Source: Pseudomonas sp. RIT-PI-AD
GTDB lineage: Bacteria > Pseudomonadota > Gammaproteobacteria > Pseudomonadales > Pseudomonadaceae
Length of the DNA: 64,000 nt
Assembly: GCF_025642785.1 (NCBI RefSeq)
Contig: NZ_JANZKU010000012.1
Location: forward strand, 79,221-143,220
Direction: 5' to 3'
This document shows positions 9,199-18,345 of this stretch, in pieces. The position numbers and the translations under genes were made by a program. The notes under the pieces were generated by a model. The model saw only the letters and a program-made list of their open reading frames with translations. It was not told the origin of the DNA and made no database searches. How positions within the stretch are numbered: the stretch's first letter is position 1; every line of letters begins with the position of its first letter.

Positions 9199-9849
9199 TC
9201 AGCCTTGTGCGGGAGGAGCCAGGGGCGGCAGGGCCTGCCGCTGGAATTCGACGTGGTCGCTGTTCGGGTCGCTGCGCCGCGCCAGCTCGTTTTCGTCGGT
9301 GATCACCGTCTGGCCGCTGGCGTTGTCGACGATCAGCGACAGGCTGCCGCCGAGGGTGGCGACGCTGATATGGGTGTCCAGGCGCCCACGCACCAGGGTC
9401 ATGCTCTCCATGGGATGCGCATCCAGCAGGCGCGCTTCCCACACCTCCAGGCCATCGGCGTTGTGGGTGGCGGTCAGCTCCGCGCGCAACGGCTCGGCGC
9501 GCCCCGGCAGGGGCACCGTCAGGACCTGACCCTCGTGCAGGTCGGCGAGCACCGCCGGCTCGGCCTGCAGGTAATGCACCGGCACGCCATCGGCCTGGCC
9601 TTCACGGAAGTCCGCGTGGGGGAACAGCTCGGTTTTCGCAGCCGCGGCGGGAGCGGCGCCCTTGGCCGGCAGGCTGGCAACCGGCGACGGAGCGGGCAGC
9701 GCCGGGGCGGTAGTGGGCGGTTGCGCCGCGGACGTGGCCGCGACTATGGCAGCCGGTTCACGGGTGTCGTCGTCGAAGTACATCAGGCTACCGACCGCGG
9801 CACCTGCCAGCAGGAGGGCACCTGCGATCACGCCATATTGTGCGGACAT
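9199..9849 (-). CDS. propeptide-like partner of the metalloprotease, membrane-anchored
   Basis: The 216-residue protein starts at the ATG at 9849, which has GGAG upstream; a longer form from 9894 has no ribosome site. It has an N-terminal hydrophobic segment (YGVIAGALLLAGAAVGSLMYF), an Ala/Pro-rich linker, then a domain with the rhythm seen in propeptides of reprolysin-like proteases (LHEGQVLTVPLPG, then a tryptophan, LVRGRLDTHISV, LSLIVDNASG). The next gene encodes a protease that lacks such a segment. It may therefore act in trans as inhibitor or folding chaperone. That role is inference. Confidence 0.6.
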   Translation of the reverse strand: MSAQYGVIAGALLLAGAAVGSLMYFDDDTREPAAIVAATSAAQPPTTAPALPAPSPVASLPAKGAAPAAAAKTELFPHADFREGQADGVPVHYLQAEPAVLADLHEGQVLTVPLPGRAEPLRAELTATHNADGLEVWEARLLDAHPMESMTLVRGRLDTHISVATLGGSLSLIVDNASGQTVITDENELARRSDPNSDHVEFQRQALPPLAPPAQG

Positions 9850-10140
9850 TCGCGAACTCCATGGATAAATGAGGCGGCAGTTATAACCAATCAATTATCG
9901 ATTGAACGAAACACGTCCGGACCAACGACAGGAGAATGTGAAAGCGGTCGGGAAAAATAAGCCACCGTCACGTTCAAACATGAACCAGTTCCAACTTTCG
10001 CCGCCGCGCATTAATTACACCGGGTTCACATTTATGCCCGAGCGCAGGCGCCACGCTCTGGAGATCATTCGAATCGAATGCGTATGAAGGCTGTCGATGT
10101 GGCAGTATCGGGCCGGTTTCAGTCGCCATCGGATCCCGTT

Positions 10141-10482
10141 ATGCGCAGGCAAATGCTGATGTACACCGCCAGGACGTTTCCGCTCCTGTTGGCGACGCTG
10201 CTCGCCGGATGCGTCCATCGCGCCAGCGACTCGGCAGCCATGGAGCGCGACTTCGAGGCTTGCAAGGCTCTCGTCGAAACGGCTGCGACCCGCGACTTCA
10301 AGGCCTCGACGGTCGAATACGCGAGCGAGGGTACCTACCGGATCAGCGAAGACGACGAAGCGATCATCGAGATCGACGTCACCCTGCGGGGCAAGTCGCG
10401 CGCGCTGCACAAGTCCGCGTTATGCACCTTGCCTTGGTTCGGGAAAGAACAGCTGGTGCTGACGGACCCCGTCCTGAAATGA
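10141..10482 (+). CDS. small lipoprotein of unknown function
   Basis: From this ATG the protein has 113 residues, with a lipoprotein signal peptide ending in the lipobox LLAGC. The mature part is short, charged and unknown (EIDVTLRGKSRALHKSALCTLPWFGKEQ). The start is uncertain: in-frame ATGs at 10078, 10153 and 10159 are possible, and none has a strong ribosome site. The 10153 start would give the most typical 20-residue signal. Confidence 0.55.
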   Translation: MRRQMLMYTARTFPLLLATLLAGCVHRASDSAAMERDFEACKALVETAATRDFKASTVEYASEGTYRISEDDEAIIEIDVTLRGKSRALHKSALCTLPWFGKEQLVLTDPVLK

Positions 10483-10778
10483 ATATCCGAGAGTGTTGCA
10501 CGGGTACTCGCATATATATATCGCGCCTATCGAGCGCCGATATCGAATCGCCACTCCAACGGCGACAGGATGAACCGCGAGAGAATAATGAATGGGATAA
10601 AGACGGTCGCGCCAAACGTAGGGACAACTATTCAAGGGTGCCTTCCGAATTGAATTACCGGCCATTATCCTTCGCCACATCCTGACTATCGGCGCGCGTT
10701 CTCCAGCGCTGTAAAACGGGAGACCCGCTTTACCTACCCTTTACACCCCACTGACCGTCCGCTGCAGTCTAAAACCTT

Positions 10779-10853
10779 GCCCGAAAGGAATCGGGCTAAC
10801 GTGTTGGAAGCTCAAACGCTTTCTTGAAGCCCGCCCTGAGCGGGCTTTCTTTT
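10779..10853 (+). ncRNA. candidate small RNA with a GGA-loop hairpin and terminator
   Basis: In the gap 10483-11011, which shows no credible gene, a perfect 6-base stem GCCCGA / TCGGGC carries the hexaloop AAGGAA, a typical RsmA/CsrA presentation. A second GGA (GTTGGAAGC) follows, then a strong terminator (AAGCCCGC / GCGGGCTT plus TTCTTTT, 10827-10853). No upstream gene reads into this terminator except the small lipoprotein about 340 bases away. No confident promoter was found. It could instead be the distant terminator of the lipoprotein gene. Confidence 0.3.
10827..10853 (+). terminator. Rho-independent terminator
   Basis: The hairpin AAGCCCGC-CCTGA-GCGGGCTT is followed by a T-rich tail TTCTTTT on the plus strand. 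Confidence 0.75.
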
Positions 10854-11011
10854 GTCCGCGCGCTGGCGGATCCCATCCCAGGCATGGGCTTTCCCGGTCG
10901 GGTCATGGAAAAAAGCGCCGCGACACTGTGACACCCATCACATTCCACTGAAAACCCTCTATAGTGCGCGCCGCCAAAATCCCCTACTCGGTCCGACATG
11001 GAGGTCGCCCC

Positions 11012-11545
11012 GTGCGAGCCATCTTCCTTCCCCTCGCCCTTTCCCTGCTCACCGGTTGCGCCAGTATCGTCAGCGAGAGCAAATACCCGGTCAACATCGT
11101 CACTTATCCGGCAGGTGCCCAGGTGGACATCCACGACCGCAACGGCGTCGCCATCTACACCGGCACCACGCCGGCCCTGGTCAACCTGGACTCCGGCGAC
11201 GGCTATTTCGGCCGCGCGGCCTACACCATCGACCTGAAGAAAGAGGGCTTCGTGCCCGCTCAGGCCCACCTGCGGGCGTCGATGAACGGCTGGTACTGGG
11301 GCAACATTTTCTTCGGCGGCCTGATCGGGATGCTGATCGTCGATCCCCTTACCGGCGCCATGTACAAGTTGCCCACCAGCAGCATCAGCCAGCTCGACGC
11401 CTTGCCTCCACCGCCAGTCACCCCCATGCCTGCCGCCGGGACGGCGATCCCGGCCTCGAAGACCGAGGAAATCCGCGACCTGCAACAATCCAACCTGCCT
11501 TACGAGGAATACCAGCGTCGCTACGAAACCATCCAGGCGAAGTGA
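11012..11545 (+). CDS. PEGA-like domain lipoprotein
   Basis: The GTG at 11012 is chosen because GGAGG lies 7 bases upstream and the protein then begins with a compact lipoprotein signal ending LLTGC. The 177-residue product has a PEGA-like segment (VNIVTYPAGAQVDIHDRNG to KKEGF), a hydrophobic stretch WYWGNIFFGGLIGMLIVDP and a C-terminal charged helix. Similar proteins are annotated as envelope lipoproteins with no known function. It is a single gene before the paralogue cluster. Confidence 0.75.
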   Translation: MRAIFLPLALSLLTGCASIVSESKYPVNIVTYPAGAQVDIHDRNGVAIYTGTTPALVNLDSGDGYFGRAAYTIDLKKEGFVPAQAHLRASMNGWYWGNIFFGGLIGMLIVDPLTGAMYKLPTSSISQLDALPPPPVTPMPAAGTAIPASKTEEIRDLQQSNLPYEEYQRRYETIQAK

Positions 11546-11715
11546 CAGGCACCGGCGTCGCCGAACTCCCGCTGGCGGCACCCCGGAAACTGTGCGCTGG
11601 TCGGCGTTCGGCAGCATGGCCTTCTGCCAAAGCCGGCGCGGCGCCCTAGAATGACCGCGCCACGGAGCGCGTTCACGCTTCGCATCTGGATTCCCCGACA
11701 CAGGAAGCGTCATTC

Positions 11716-13140
11716 ATGCGCAAACCCGCCTTTCCCGCCCTGCTCACCGCTTGGTTGCTCTCGGCCCCGGCCCATGCGATGTACCTCAATGCCAACGGCG
11801 AGGGCCAGGTGCTGTTGTTCCCGCTCTACAGCACCGAGGCCGGCAACGACACCCACCTGCACATCACCAACGGCAGCACCGACTATAAGGCGGTCAAGGT
11901 GCGCGTCCTCGAAGGGATGAATTCGCGCACGGTGCTGAGCTTCAACCTGTACCTGCAACCCAACGATGCCTGGACCGGCGCCCTGGTGCGCACGGCCGGC
12001 GGGGCCAAGTTGGTCTCCTCGGACAGCTCCTGCACCGTGCCGCGCATCGAGCGCACCAACGGTCTGGAACTCTCCGCCAGTGCCTACCAGGGCAACGACT
12101 ATGCCGCCGGCCAGGGCGGTCCGCAGGACGAGGCGCGCACGCGGCTCGGGCATATCGAGGTGATCGAGATGGGCGTGCTGCCCGCCGACATGGTGCTCAC
12201 CGGCCTGGTGACCGGCAGTGCCGCCCAGGTCGCCTCGGCGCTCGACGACGGTGGCCGCTCCGGCGATTGCTCGGAACTGCGCTCGGCCTTCGCGGCAGGC
12301 GGCCTCTGGGAGCGCGACCCCGGCGCCGGCGTGCTACCGGCCAGCGGCGGCCTTTACGGCACCTCGACGCTGATCAACGTGGAAAAAGGCAACGAAGATG
12401 GCATCGGCGCCCTCGCTTTGGAAGGGTTCTGGCCGGCCAATGCCAGCCAGCACACCCGCCCCGAGGTGGACGCCCCGCGGCTGGACGCCGGCGCCACCGA
12501 GGTGATTTTCGCCGACGGCAGCAAGACCACCTTCTCCCGCGGCATCGACGCCGTCAGCGCGTTGCTGATGACCCCCTGGCTGAAGAACGACTACGCCTAC
12601 GGGGTCGGCTTGAACGCGGAAACCGACTGGGTGGTGACCTACCCCACCAAGGCCTTCTACGTGACCCCGGCCTTGTCCGGCTCCGGCTCTGCCCGCGCAC
12701 CCTTCAGCCATGCCTGGACCTCCAGCCGCGGCGGCACGGCCTGCGACAGGTTGCCGATCTCCGCTTACGACCGGGTCGGCCATCTCATCGGCAGTTCGGA
12801 TAACGATCTCTGCTGGGCGACCAACGTCATCAGCCTGAACGACAGCGACATCGTCGGTCACGGCTCGGTCGGTCTGATCCTCAGCGACGCCCGCTACCAG
12901 GCCGGCTGGCTGCGCATCGACCAGCCGTCCAAGGATTTCCGCCTGCAATCCGCCAGCGGCCGCAGCGTCTACGGCCTCCCGGCCACCGGCTTCGCCGTGA
13001 CGCGCATCCAGAACGGCGACGTCGGCGGCCTGCTCTCCAACTACTCGGCGGCCTGGCCCCACAAGGTCTCGCGCAAGCTCAGCAGCAGCGGTGGCGGCAG
13101 CGGCAGCGGCAGCGGCAGCGGCAGCGGGACCGGTAACTGA
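11716..13140 (+). CDS. exported protein of unknown function, first of three paralogues, with Gly/Ser tail
   Basis: The 474-residue protein has a signal peptide ending AHA. Motifs shared with the two following genes are GEGQVLLFPLYSTEAGNDTH near the mature N-terminus, SFNLYL, AYGVGLNAETDWVVT(Y/F)PTKA, and the C-terminal LTRIQNGDVGGLLSNY-type signature. Only this copy ends in a Gly/Ser tail, encoded by five perfect GGCAGC repeats (13096-13125). I do not recognise a characterised family. Regular beta-like composition and Cys pairs suggest a periplasmic or surface protein. Confidence 0.7.
   Translation: MRKPAFPALLTAWLLSAPAHAMYLNANGEGQVLLFPLYSTEAGNDTHLHITNGSTDYKAVKVRVLEGMNSRTVLSFNLYLQPNDAWTGALVRTAGGAKLVSSDSSCTVPRIERTNGLELSASAYQGNDYAAGQGGPQDEARTRLGHIEVIEMGVLPADMVLTGLVTGSAAQVASALDDGGRSGDCSELRSAFAAGGLWERDPGAGVLPASGGLYGTSTLINVEKGNEDGIGALALEGFWPANASQHTRPEVDAPRLDAGATEVIFADGSKTTFSRGIDAVSALLMTPWLKNDYAYGVGLNAETDWVVTYPTKAFYVTPALSGSGSARAPFSHAWTSSRGGTACDRLPISAYDRVGHLIGSSDNDLCWATNVISLNDSDIVGHGSVGLILSDARYQAGWLRIDQPSKDFRLQSASGRSVYGLPATGFAVTRIQNGDVGGLLSNYSAAWPHKVSRKLSSSGGGSGSGSGSGSGTGN
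13096..13125 (+). repeat. GGCAGC hexanucleotide repeat, five copies
   Basis: Five perfect tandem GGCAGC units encode the Gly-Ser tail of the upstream paralogue. In-frame slippage would only change tail length. Confidence 0.85.
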
Positions 13141-13264
13141 AAACGACCTCTGGACGACGCGACGACCTCCTGGCGGGGCGCGTCTGTGCCTATCGCTTCG
13201 GCTCATCCATGTCGGCGATCGCGCGCGGATGCCGCCAGATTGGGCGCCGCGTAGAGGGCACTCA

Positions 13265-13312
13265 TCGAAGCGTCCCACGACGGGCCTTCTTCATTTCATA
13301 AGGACAAATGGC
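13265..13312 (+). repeat. duplicated leader of the second paralogue (copy 1)
   Basis: The sequence around CGACGGGCCTTCTTCATTTC and AAGGACAAA just before the second paralogue recurs, nearly unchanged, before the third paralogue (14682-14731). The duplication therefore included the translation leader. Confidence 0.8.
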
Positions 13313-14644
13313 ATGAATGTTTCTCGCTCCCTCACCCTGGCCGCCGCGCTGTGCCTGTCCTGCGGTGCAGGCGCCGTGGAACTCTCGGTCGGCGGCCAGG
13401 GGCAGGCGCTGATCTACCCGATCTACAGTGTGGACTCGGGCAACGACACGGCGATTCACGTCACCAATGGGTCTGCCGAGCCGAGTATCGCCAAGGTACG
13501 CATCCTCGAGGGCATGACCGGCAAGGTGGCCCATAGCTTCAATCTCTACCTGGGTGGTCACGATGTCTGGACCGGCGTGCTGACCCGCAGCGGCGATAGA
13601 GCGCGCCTGATCAGCGCCGATACCAGCTGCACCCTACCGCGACTGCCGGCCGAAGGTGTGGAACTGGGCACCGGCGCCAATCCAGTCCTGGCGCCGCGCA
13701 CTCGGGTGGGCGCTGTCGAAGTCATTGAAATGGGAACGCCTGACTTCGCCTTGGAAGACGCCCGGACGCAACTCACGAACTTCTTCAGCGGCAGTTGTGA
13801 CAGCCTTTACGGCGCGTTCGCCGAAGGAGGTCTATGGGCCCTGGACAGCCGGTATGGACTCAAGCCCCCAAAAGGCCGGCTCTCCGGCAGCGCGACCCTG
13901 ACCAACGTGATGAATGGTCATCAGATCGGCGTGGATGCCACGGCGTTGGTGAACTTCAGCGTACATGCGCGCCAAACCCGCCCGGAAGATCCCGAGCCGA
14001 CGCTGGGTCAAAGCGAAACGAGTTACGCGACAATGCGTAGCGCTGTGGTGAAATTCCGCACCGGTGCCGATGCTGTCACGGCCCTGCTGACTCGCCCGAG
14101 CGCCGAAGGGGACTTCGCCTATGGCGCGGGGCTGAACGCGGAGACGGACTGGGTCCTCACCTTTCCCACCAAAGCCTATGTCAACGCCCTGACCACGCCG
14201 GATATGGAGGGTGAGCGCTACTCGCCCTTCGTAACGACCCCTGGCGCGAACGGCCTGACTTGCGAAGAGGTCGGAGTCGGTTTCGTGAATCGCGACAGCG
14301 AGCCACAGCGGGGGTTCGGTGCCACGATAAACCTATGCGCCATCACCAACATCATCGGCCTCGGCGACAGCGATATCCTGGGCGGTCAGTACGTACGCAC
14401 ACAGGTGCCCGCACCCAACACCACCGGCCGGATGAACATCCCGCTGATAGCGTTCGAGTACATTCCAGAGCTGCACATTAAGCGGAATTTGTGGCCGATT
14501 TCGCCCACCCCCTTCGACCTCGAAGGGCTGGGAGTGATCGGACTCTCGCTCACCCGAATCCAGAATGGGGACGTAGGCGGGCTGCTGTCGAACTATGTGA
14601 GCGTCCAGCGCCTCACGTCGCGAACCGATGCGGTTTCCTTTTAA
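13313..14644 (+). CDS. exported protein of unknown function, second paralogue
   Basis: The start at 13313 is set by AAGGA about 9 bases upstream and by a signal peptide (MNVSRSLTLAAALCLSCGAGA). The 443-residue product shares LSVGGQGQALIYPIYSVDSGNDT, SFNLYLGGHDVWTGVLTRS, the NAETDWV motif and LSLTRIQNGDVGGLLSNY with its neighbours. It is close to the third copy and more distant from the first. Function unknown; it belongs to the exported family described for the first copy. Confidence 0.72.
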   Translation: MNVSRSLTLAAALCLSCGAGAVELSVGGQGQALIYPIYSVDSGNDTAIHVTNGSAEPSIAKVRILEGMTGKVAHSFNLYLGGHDVWTGVLTRSGDRARLISADTSCTLPRLPAEGVELGTGANPVLAPRTRVGAVEVIEMGTPDFALEDARTQLTNFFSGSCDSLYGAFAEGGLWALDSRYGLKPPKGRLSGSATLTNVMNGHQIGVDATALVNFSVHARQTRPEDPEPTLGQSETSYATMRSAVVKFRTGADAVTALLTRPSAEGDFAYGAGLNAETDWVLTFPTKAYVNALTTPDMEGERYSPFVTTPGANGLTCEEVGVGFVNRDSEPQRGFGATINLCAITNIIGLGDSDILGGQYVRTQVPAPNTTGRMNIPLIAFEYIPELHIKRNLWPISPTPFDLEGLGVIGLSLTRIQNGDVGGLLSNYVSVQRLTSRTDAVSF

Positions 14645-14681
14645 CGCAGCTGTGTTCATAGAGCCCTTTAGGGTGTCATGG

Positions 14682-14731
14682 TCGAAGCGCCCCATGACGG
14701 GCCTTCTTCATTTCACAAGGACAAAAATGAC
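14682..14731 (+). repeat. duplicated leader of the third paralogue (copy 2)
   Basis: It matches the leader at 13265-13312. A dyad GTCATGG / CCATGAC overlaps its left part and could form a hairpin in the spacer between the two genes. Confidence 0.75.
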
Positions 14732-16063
14732 ATGAATGTTTCTCGCTCCCTCGCCCTGGCCGCAGCATTGGGCCTGCCCTGCGCAGGCGCCGTGGAACTC
14801 TCGGTCGGCGGCCAGGGGCAGGCGTTGATCTACCCGATCTACAGCGTGGAGTCCGGCAACGACACGGCGATTCACGTCACCAACGGGGCGCTTGACCCGA
14901 GTATCGTCAAGGTACGCCTTCTCGAGGGCGTGGGCGGCCAGGTGGCCCATAGCTTCAACCTCTACCTGGGTGGTCACGATGTTTGGACCGGTGTGCTGAC
15001 CCGCAGCGCCGACGGAGTACGTCTGATCACCGCCGATACCAGTTGTACCCTGCCGCGACTGCCGGCCGAAGGCGTGGAACTGGGTGCCGCTGCCGATCCA
15101 GCCCTGGCGCCGCGCACGCGAGTGGGCATTGTCGAGGTCATTGAAATGGGTTCACTCGACCCCGCTGTCGAATATTCCGAGTGGAAGCAACTCAATGAGT
15201 TCTTCTCCGGCGGCAATTGTGGAGGTCTTTCCGGCGCGTTCGACGCAGGAGGTCCATGGGCCTTGGACCGCCACTACGGACTCAAGCCTCCAAGAGGCCA
15301 CCTGTCCGGCAGTGTCACCCTGACCAACGTCATGAATGGTCATCAGATCGCTGTGGAAGCCTCGGCGCTGAACGAATTCAGCCAAAATGTCCGGCAGACC
15401 CGCCCGGAAGATCCCGAGCCGACGCTGGGCCAGAGCGAAACGAGCTATGCGACCATGCGCGGCACGGTGATACCGTTCCGCAACGGCGTCGAGGCTGTCA
15501 CGGCCCTGCTGACTCGTCCGAGCGCCGAAGGGGACTTCGCCTATGGCGCCGGCCTGAACGCGGAGACGGACTGGGTCGTCACCTTCCCCACCAAGGCCTA
15601 CCTCAACGCCCTGACCACGTCGGATATGGCGGGCGAGCGCCACTCGCCGTTCGTAACGACCCCTGACGAGAATGGCCTGACCTGCGAACGGGTCGATACC
15701 CTGCTCGCAAGCCGCGAGGGCGAGCGCGAATCCAGCGACAGGATAAATCTCTGTGCCATCACCAATATCATCGGTCTCGGCGACAGCGATATCCTGGGCG
15801 GCCAGTACGTTCGCACACGGTTGCCTGCACCCAAATACGATACCGGCTGGTTGGAACTGACACTGTCGGGCTACGACGACACCTCAGAGTGGAGCAGCTA
15901 CAAGCGGAATCTCATGCCGATCGATCCTCCAGCGCCCTTCGAGCTGAAAGGGTTGGGCATGATCGGGCTCTCGCTCACCCGTATTCAAAACGGGGATGTG
16001 GGCGGCCTACTGTCGAACTATATGAGCGCCAAACGCCTCACATCGCCAACCGACCCCTATTAA
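14732..16063 (+). CDS. exported protein of unknown function, third paralogue
   Basis: The start at 14732 matches the second paralogue, with the same AAGGA leader and signal peptide. The 443 residues equal the length of the second copy, and most differences fall in short blocks (for example around VEYSEWKQLNEFF and LLASREGERESSD). The tandem arrangement and shared leader point to a recent duplication. Its stop codon overlaps the stop codon of the convergent response regulator gene within TTAA at 16060-16063. Confidence 0.72.
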   Translation: MNVSRSLALAAALGLPCAGAVELSVGGQGQALIYPIYSVESGNDTAIHVTNGALDPSIVKVRLLEGVGGQVAHSFNLYLGGHDVWTGVLTRSADGVRLITADTSCTLPRLPAEGVELGAAADPALAPRTRVGIVEVIEMGSLDPAVEYSEWKQLNEFFSGGNCGGLSGAFDAGGPWALDRHYGLKPPRGHLSGSVTLTNVMNGHQIAVEASALNEFSQNVRQTRPEDPEPTLGQSETSYATMRGTVIPFRNGVEAVTALLTRPSAEGDFAYGAGLNAETDWVVTFPTKAYLNALTTSDMAGERHSPFVTTPDENGLTCERVDTLLASREGERESSDRINLCAITNIIGLGDSDILGGQYVRTRLPAPKYDTGWLELTLSGYDDTSEWSSYKRNLMPIDPPAPFELKGLGMIGLSLTRIQNGDVGGLLSNYMSAKRLTSPTDPY

Positions 16064-16437
16064 CGCAACAACGTCTCCATGGTGCGCTTGAGGGTGTCCA
16101 TGGAGAAGGGTTTGCCGAGGACGGTGGCCTTGTCGAGCACATCGCTGCCGGTCTCGAAGATTTCCGTGGCGTAGCCGCTGATGAAGATCACGTTGAGGTC
16201 GGGGCGCAGTTTCAGCGCGGGTTCGGCGATTTTCACCCCGGAGACGCCGCCGGGCAGGCGGTAGTCGGTGATCAGCAGGTCCAGGCGTGGCCGGCCGGCG
16301 AGGATGAGGAAGGCGGCATCCGCCGAGTCGGCCTGCAGCACGTGATAGCCCTCGCCCGACAGGTAGTCGACGAGCAACATCAGGATCAAGGGTTCGTCCT
16401 CGACCACCAGCACCGTTTTCTTCACTGAATGTCCCAT
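16060..16437 (-). CDS. single-domain response regulator (CheY-like)
   Basis: The 125-residue protein is one REC domain: acidic pair VVEDE, phosphoacceptor Asp in LLITDYRLPGG, and the conserved Lys in LGKPF. There is no output domain, so it must act by protein contact or as a phosphate sink. It is the last gene of the leftward operon that includes two histidine kinases, CheR and CheB, which are its likely partners. Confidence 0.88.
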   Translation of the reverse strand: MGHSVKKTVLVVEDEPLILMLLVDYLSGEGYHVLQADSADAAFLILAGRPRLDLLITDYRLPGGVSGVKIAEPALKLRPDLNVIFISGYATEIFETGSDVLDKATVLGKPFSMDTLKRTMETLLR

Positions 16438-16485
16438 CCGCTTTCCACTGGTTCGGCCGATCCGGCCCGTGCAGGCTGCGCCGCG

Positions 16486-17736
16486 TTAGCGGGCGCTGAC
16501 ATCGTCGCCGAGGCCTGCCCCTTCGACAGCCGCGATCGCCCGGTCGTTCGGCTCGCCCAGGGGCAGGTGGACGCAGAACAGCGAGCCCTCGCCCGGCGCG
16601 CTCTGCACGGTGATGCTACCGCCGTGGGCCTTGACGATCTGTTCCGAAATGTAGAGCCCCAGCCCCAGGCCGGCCACGGCGTCGTTGCCCACCCCGCGCT
16701 CGAACTGCTGGAAGATCCGCTGCTGGTTTTCCGGCGGGATGCCGATGCCATGGTCGCGCACGTCGATGCGGGCGCCTTCGGCGACCGGGTAGACGCGTAC
16801 CTCGATGGGTTTCTTCGCCCCGTAGCGCAACGCATTGGTCAGCAGATTGGCGAGGACCTGTTCGATGCGGAACTCGTCCCAGACCCCGACGATGGGGGTA
16901 TGGCCCAGCACCGATATCTCGTATTCGGCGGTCGCCACCTGGTGGGAGAAGCTTTCCACCACCTGGGTCACCAGGCGGGTCAGGTCGAAGCGCTTGGGCC
17001 GGATCGATAGCTTGCCGGTGCGGATGCGCGACACGTCGAGCATGTCTTCGATCAGCCGGATCAAGCTCTGCAACTGGCGCTCGTCGCGGGCGAACATGGC
17101 GCTCAGCTTGTCGAGGGTGAAGGCTTCGGCGTTGTTGCGCTCCAATTGCATCTTGCGCAATTGGGTGTCGAGGATCAGCCCGTTGAGCGGCGTGCGCACT
17201 TCGTGGGAAACCATGGACATGAAGTCGTCGCGCATGCGCAACGAACGTTGCAGTTCGTCTTGGGTCGAGCGCAGCTCGGCGAGCAGCGCATCCTGCTCCT
17301 GGCGGCTGCGTTCCAGCGCCTCGACCTGGCGCATCATCACCTTGCGCTGACGATAAAGGTCGACGAACACGTTGACCTTGCTCTTCACCGCGTGCACGTC
17401 GAGGGGCTTCTGCAGGAAGTCCACCGCGCCGCTTTCGTAGCCCTTGAACGCGTAGTTGAGCTCGCGCCCGGCGGCGCTGACGAACACGATGGGGATGTGC
17501 TTGGTCTTTTCCGTGCCGCGCATCAGCTCGGCCAGCTCGAAGCCGTTCATCCCAGGCATCTGCACGTCGAGGATGGCCAGGGCGAACTCGTGCTCCAGCA
17601 GCAGCGCCAGCGCCTCGTCGGCGGACAACGCCTTGTACACCGCGCGTCCCTCGCGCTTGATCAGCGCCTCGAGGGCCAGCAGGTTTTCCGGCAGGTCGTC
17701 GACGATCAGCAGCTTGCTTTCGGTGGCGCTCAGCAT
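16486..17736 (-). CDS. response regulator-histidine kinase (REC-HisKA-HATPase)
   Basis: The 416-residue protein starts at an ATG that overlaps the cheB stop (ATGCTGA), so translation is probably coupled. An N-terminal REC domain has Asp in LAILDVQMPGMNG and Lys in LQKP. A coiled-coil linker follows (about 125-170). HisKA has the box SHEVRTPLNG, and HATPase has N-box NLLTNALRYGAKK and G-boxes VRDHGIGIP and GLGLGLYI. There are no membrane segments. It likely receives phosphate from the large hybrid kinase of the operon and relays onward. Confidence 0.88.
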   Translation of the reverse strand: MLSATESKLLIVDDLPENLLALEALIKREGRAVYKALSADEALALLLEHEFALAILDVQMPGMNGFELAELMRGTEKTKHIPIVFVSAAGRELNYAFKGYESGAVDFLQKPLDVHAVKSKVNVFVDLYRQRKVMMRQVEALERSRQEQDALLAELRSTQDELQRSLRMRDDFMSMVSHEVRTPLNGLILDTQLRKMQLERNNAEAFTLDKLSAMFARDERQLQSLIRLIEDMLDVSRIRTGKLSIRPKRFDLTRLVTQVVESFSHQVATAEYEISVLGHTPIVGVWDEFRIEQVLANLLTNALRYGAKKPIEVRVYPVAEGARIDVRDHGIGIPPENQQRIFQQFERGVGNDAVAGLGLGLYISEQIVKAHGGSITVQSAPGEGSLFCVHLPLGEPNDRAIAAVEGAGLGDDVSAR

Positions 17737-18323
17737 GAGGAGGGGTCCAGTTGGGCCAGCACGGCGGGCATCTCGCGCAAGGGAAGTATAAAGTCCGGTC
17801 GATGCAGCGCCAGCGCGGCCTGCGGCATGGTGGGCACCTGGGCGTCGACGGGGTCCTGGACCAGGGTCAGGCCGCCGCGGCGCTTGATCATCGCCAGCCC
17901 CGCGGCACCGTCGTCGTTGGCGCCGGTGAGCAGCAATCCGGCCAGGTTGACGGTATACACGTCGGCAGCCGACTCGAACAGGATATCGATCGACGGCCGT
18001 GAATAATGTCGCGGTTCCTCGCGGCTGAACGAAAAGCTGCGATCCTGCTCGATGGACAGGTGGTAACCCGGCGCGGCGAAATACAGGGTGCCGGCGGCCA
18101 GCGGCTCCTTGTCCTCGGCCTCCTTCACCCGCAGCGCCATGCGCGTCTGGAACACCTCCGCCAGGCGGCTGTGGCGTTCCTCCGGCAGGTGCAGCACGGC
18201 GACCACCGGCACGCCGTAGTCCGCCGGCAGGCAGGCGAACAGCTCCAGCAGCGCCTGCACGCCGCCGGCGGACGCGCCGACCACCAGCGCATCGATGCGA
18301 CGGGTTGGCGTCAACGGCGGCAC
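17730..18323 (-). CDS. CheB-type protein-glutamate methylesterase, catalytic domain only
   Basis: The 197-residue protein has the CheB catalytic triad: S18 in GASAGG, H45 in LHLP and Asp138/139 in LTGANDDGA. The usual N-terminal receiver domain is absent, so activity is not controlled by phosphorylation within the same chain; the neighbouring REC-kinase, whose start overlaps its stop, may do this instead. With CheR next door, it forms a methylation pair whose target need not be a chemoreceptor. Confidence 0.9.
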   Translation of the reverse strand: MPPLTPTRRIDALVVGASAGGVQALLELFACLPADYGVPVVAVLHLPEERHSRLAEVFQTRMALRVKEAEDKEPLAAGTLYFAAPGYHLSIEQDRSFSFSREEPRHYSRPSIDILFESAADVYTVNLAGLLLTGANDDGAAGLAMIKRRGGLTLVQDPVDAQVPTMPQAALALHRPDFILPLREMPAVLAQLDPSSC

Positions 18324-18345
18324 AGGCGTTCACCCCGGGGCTGGT

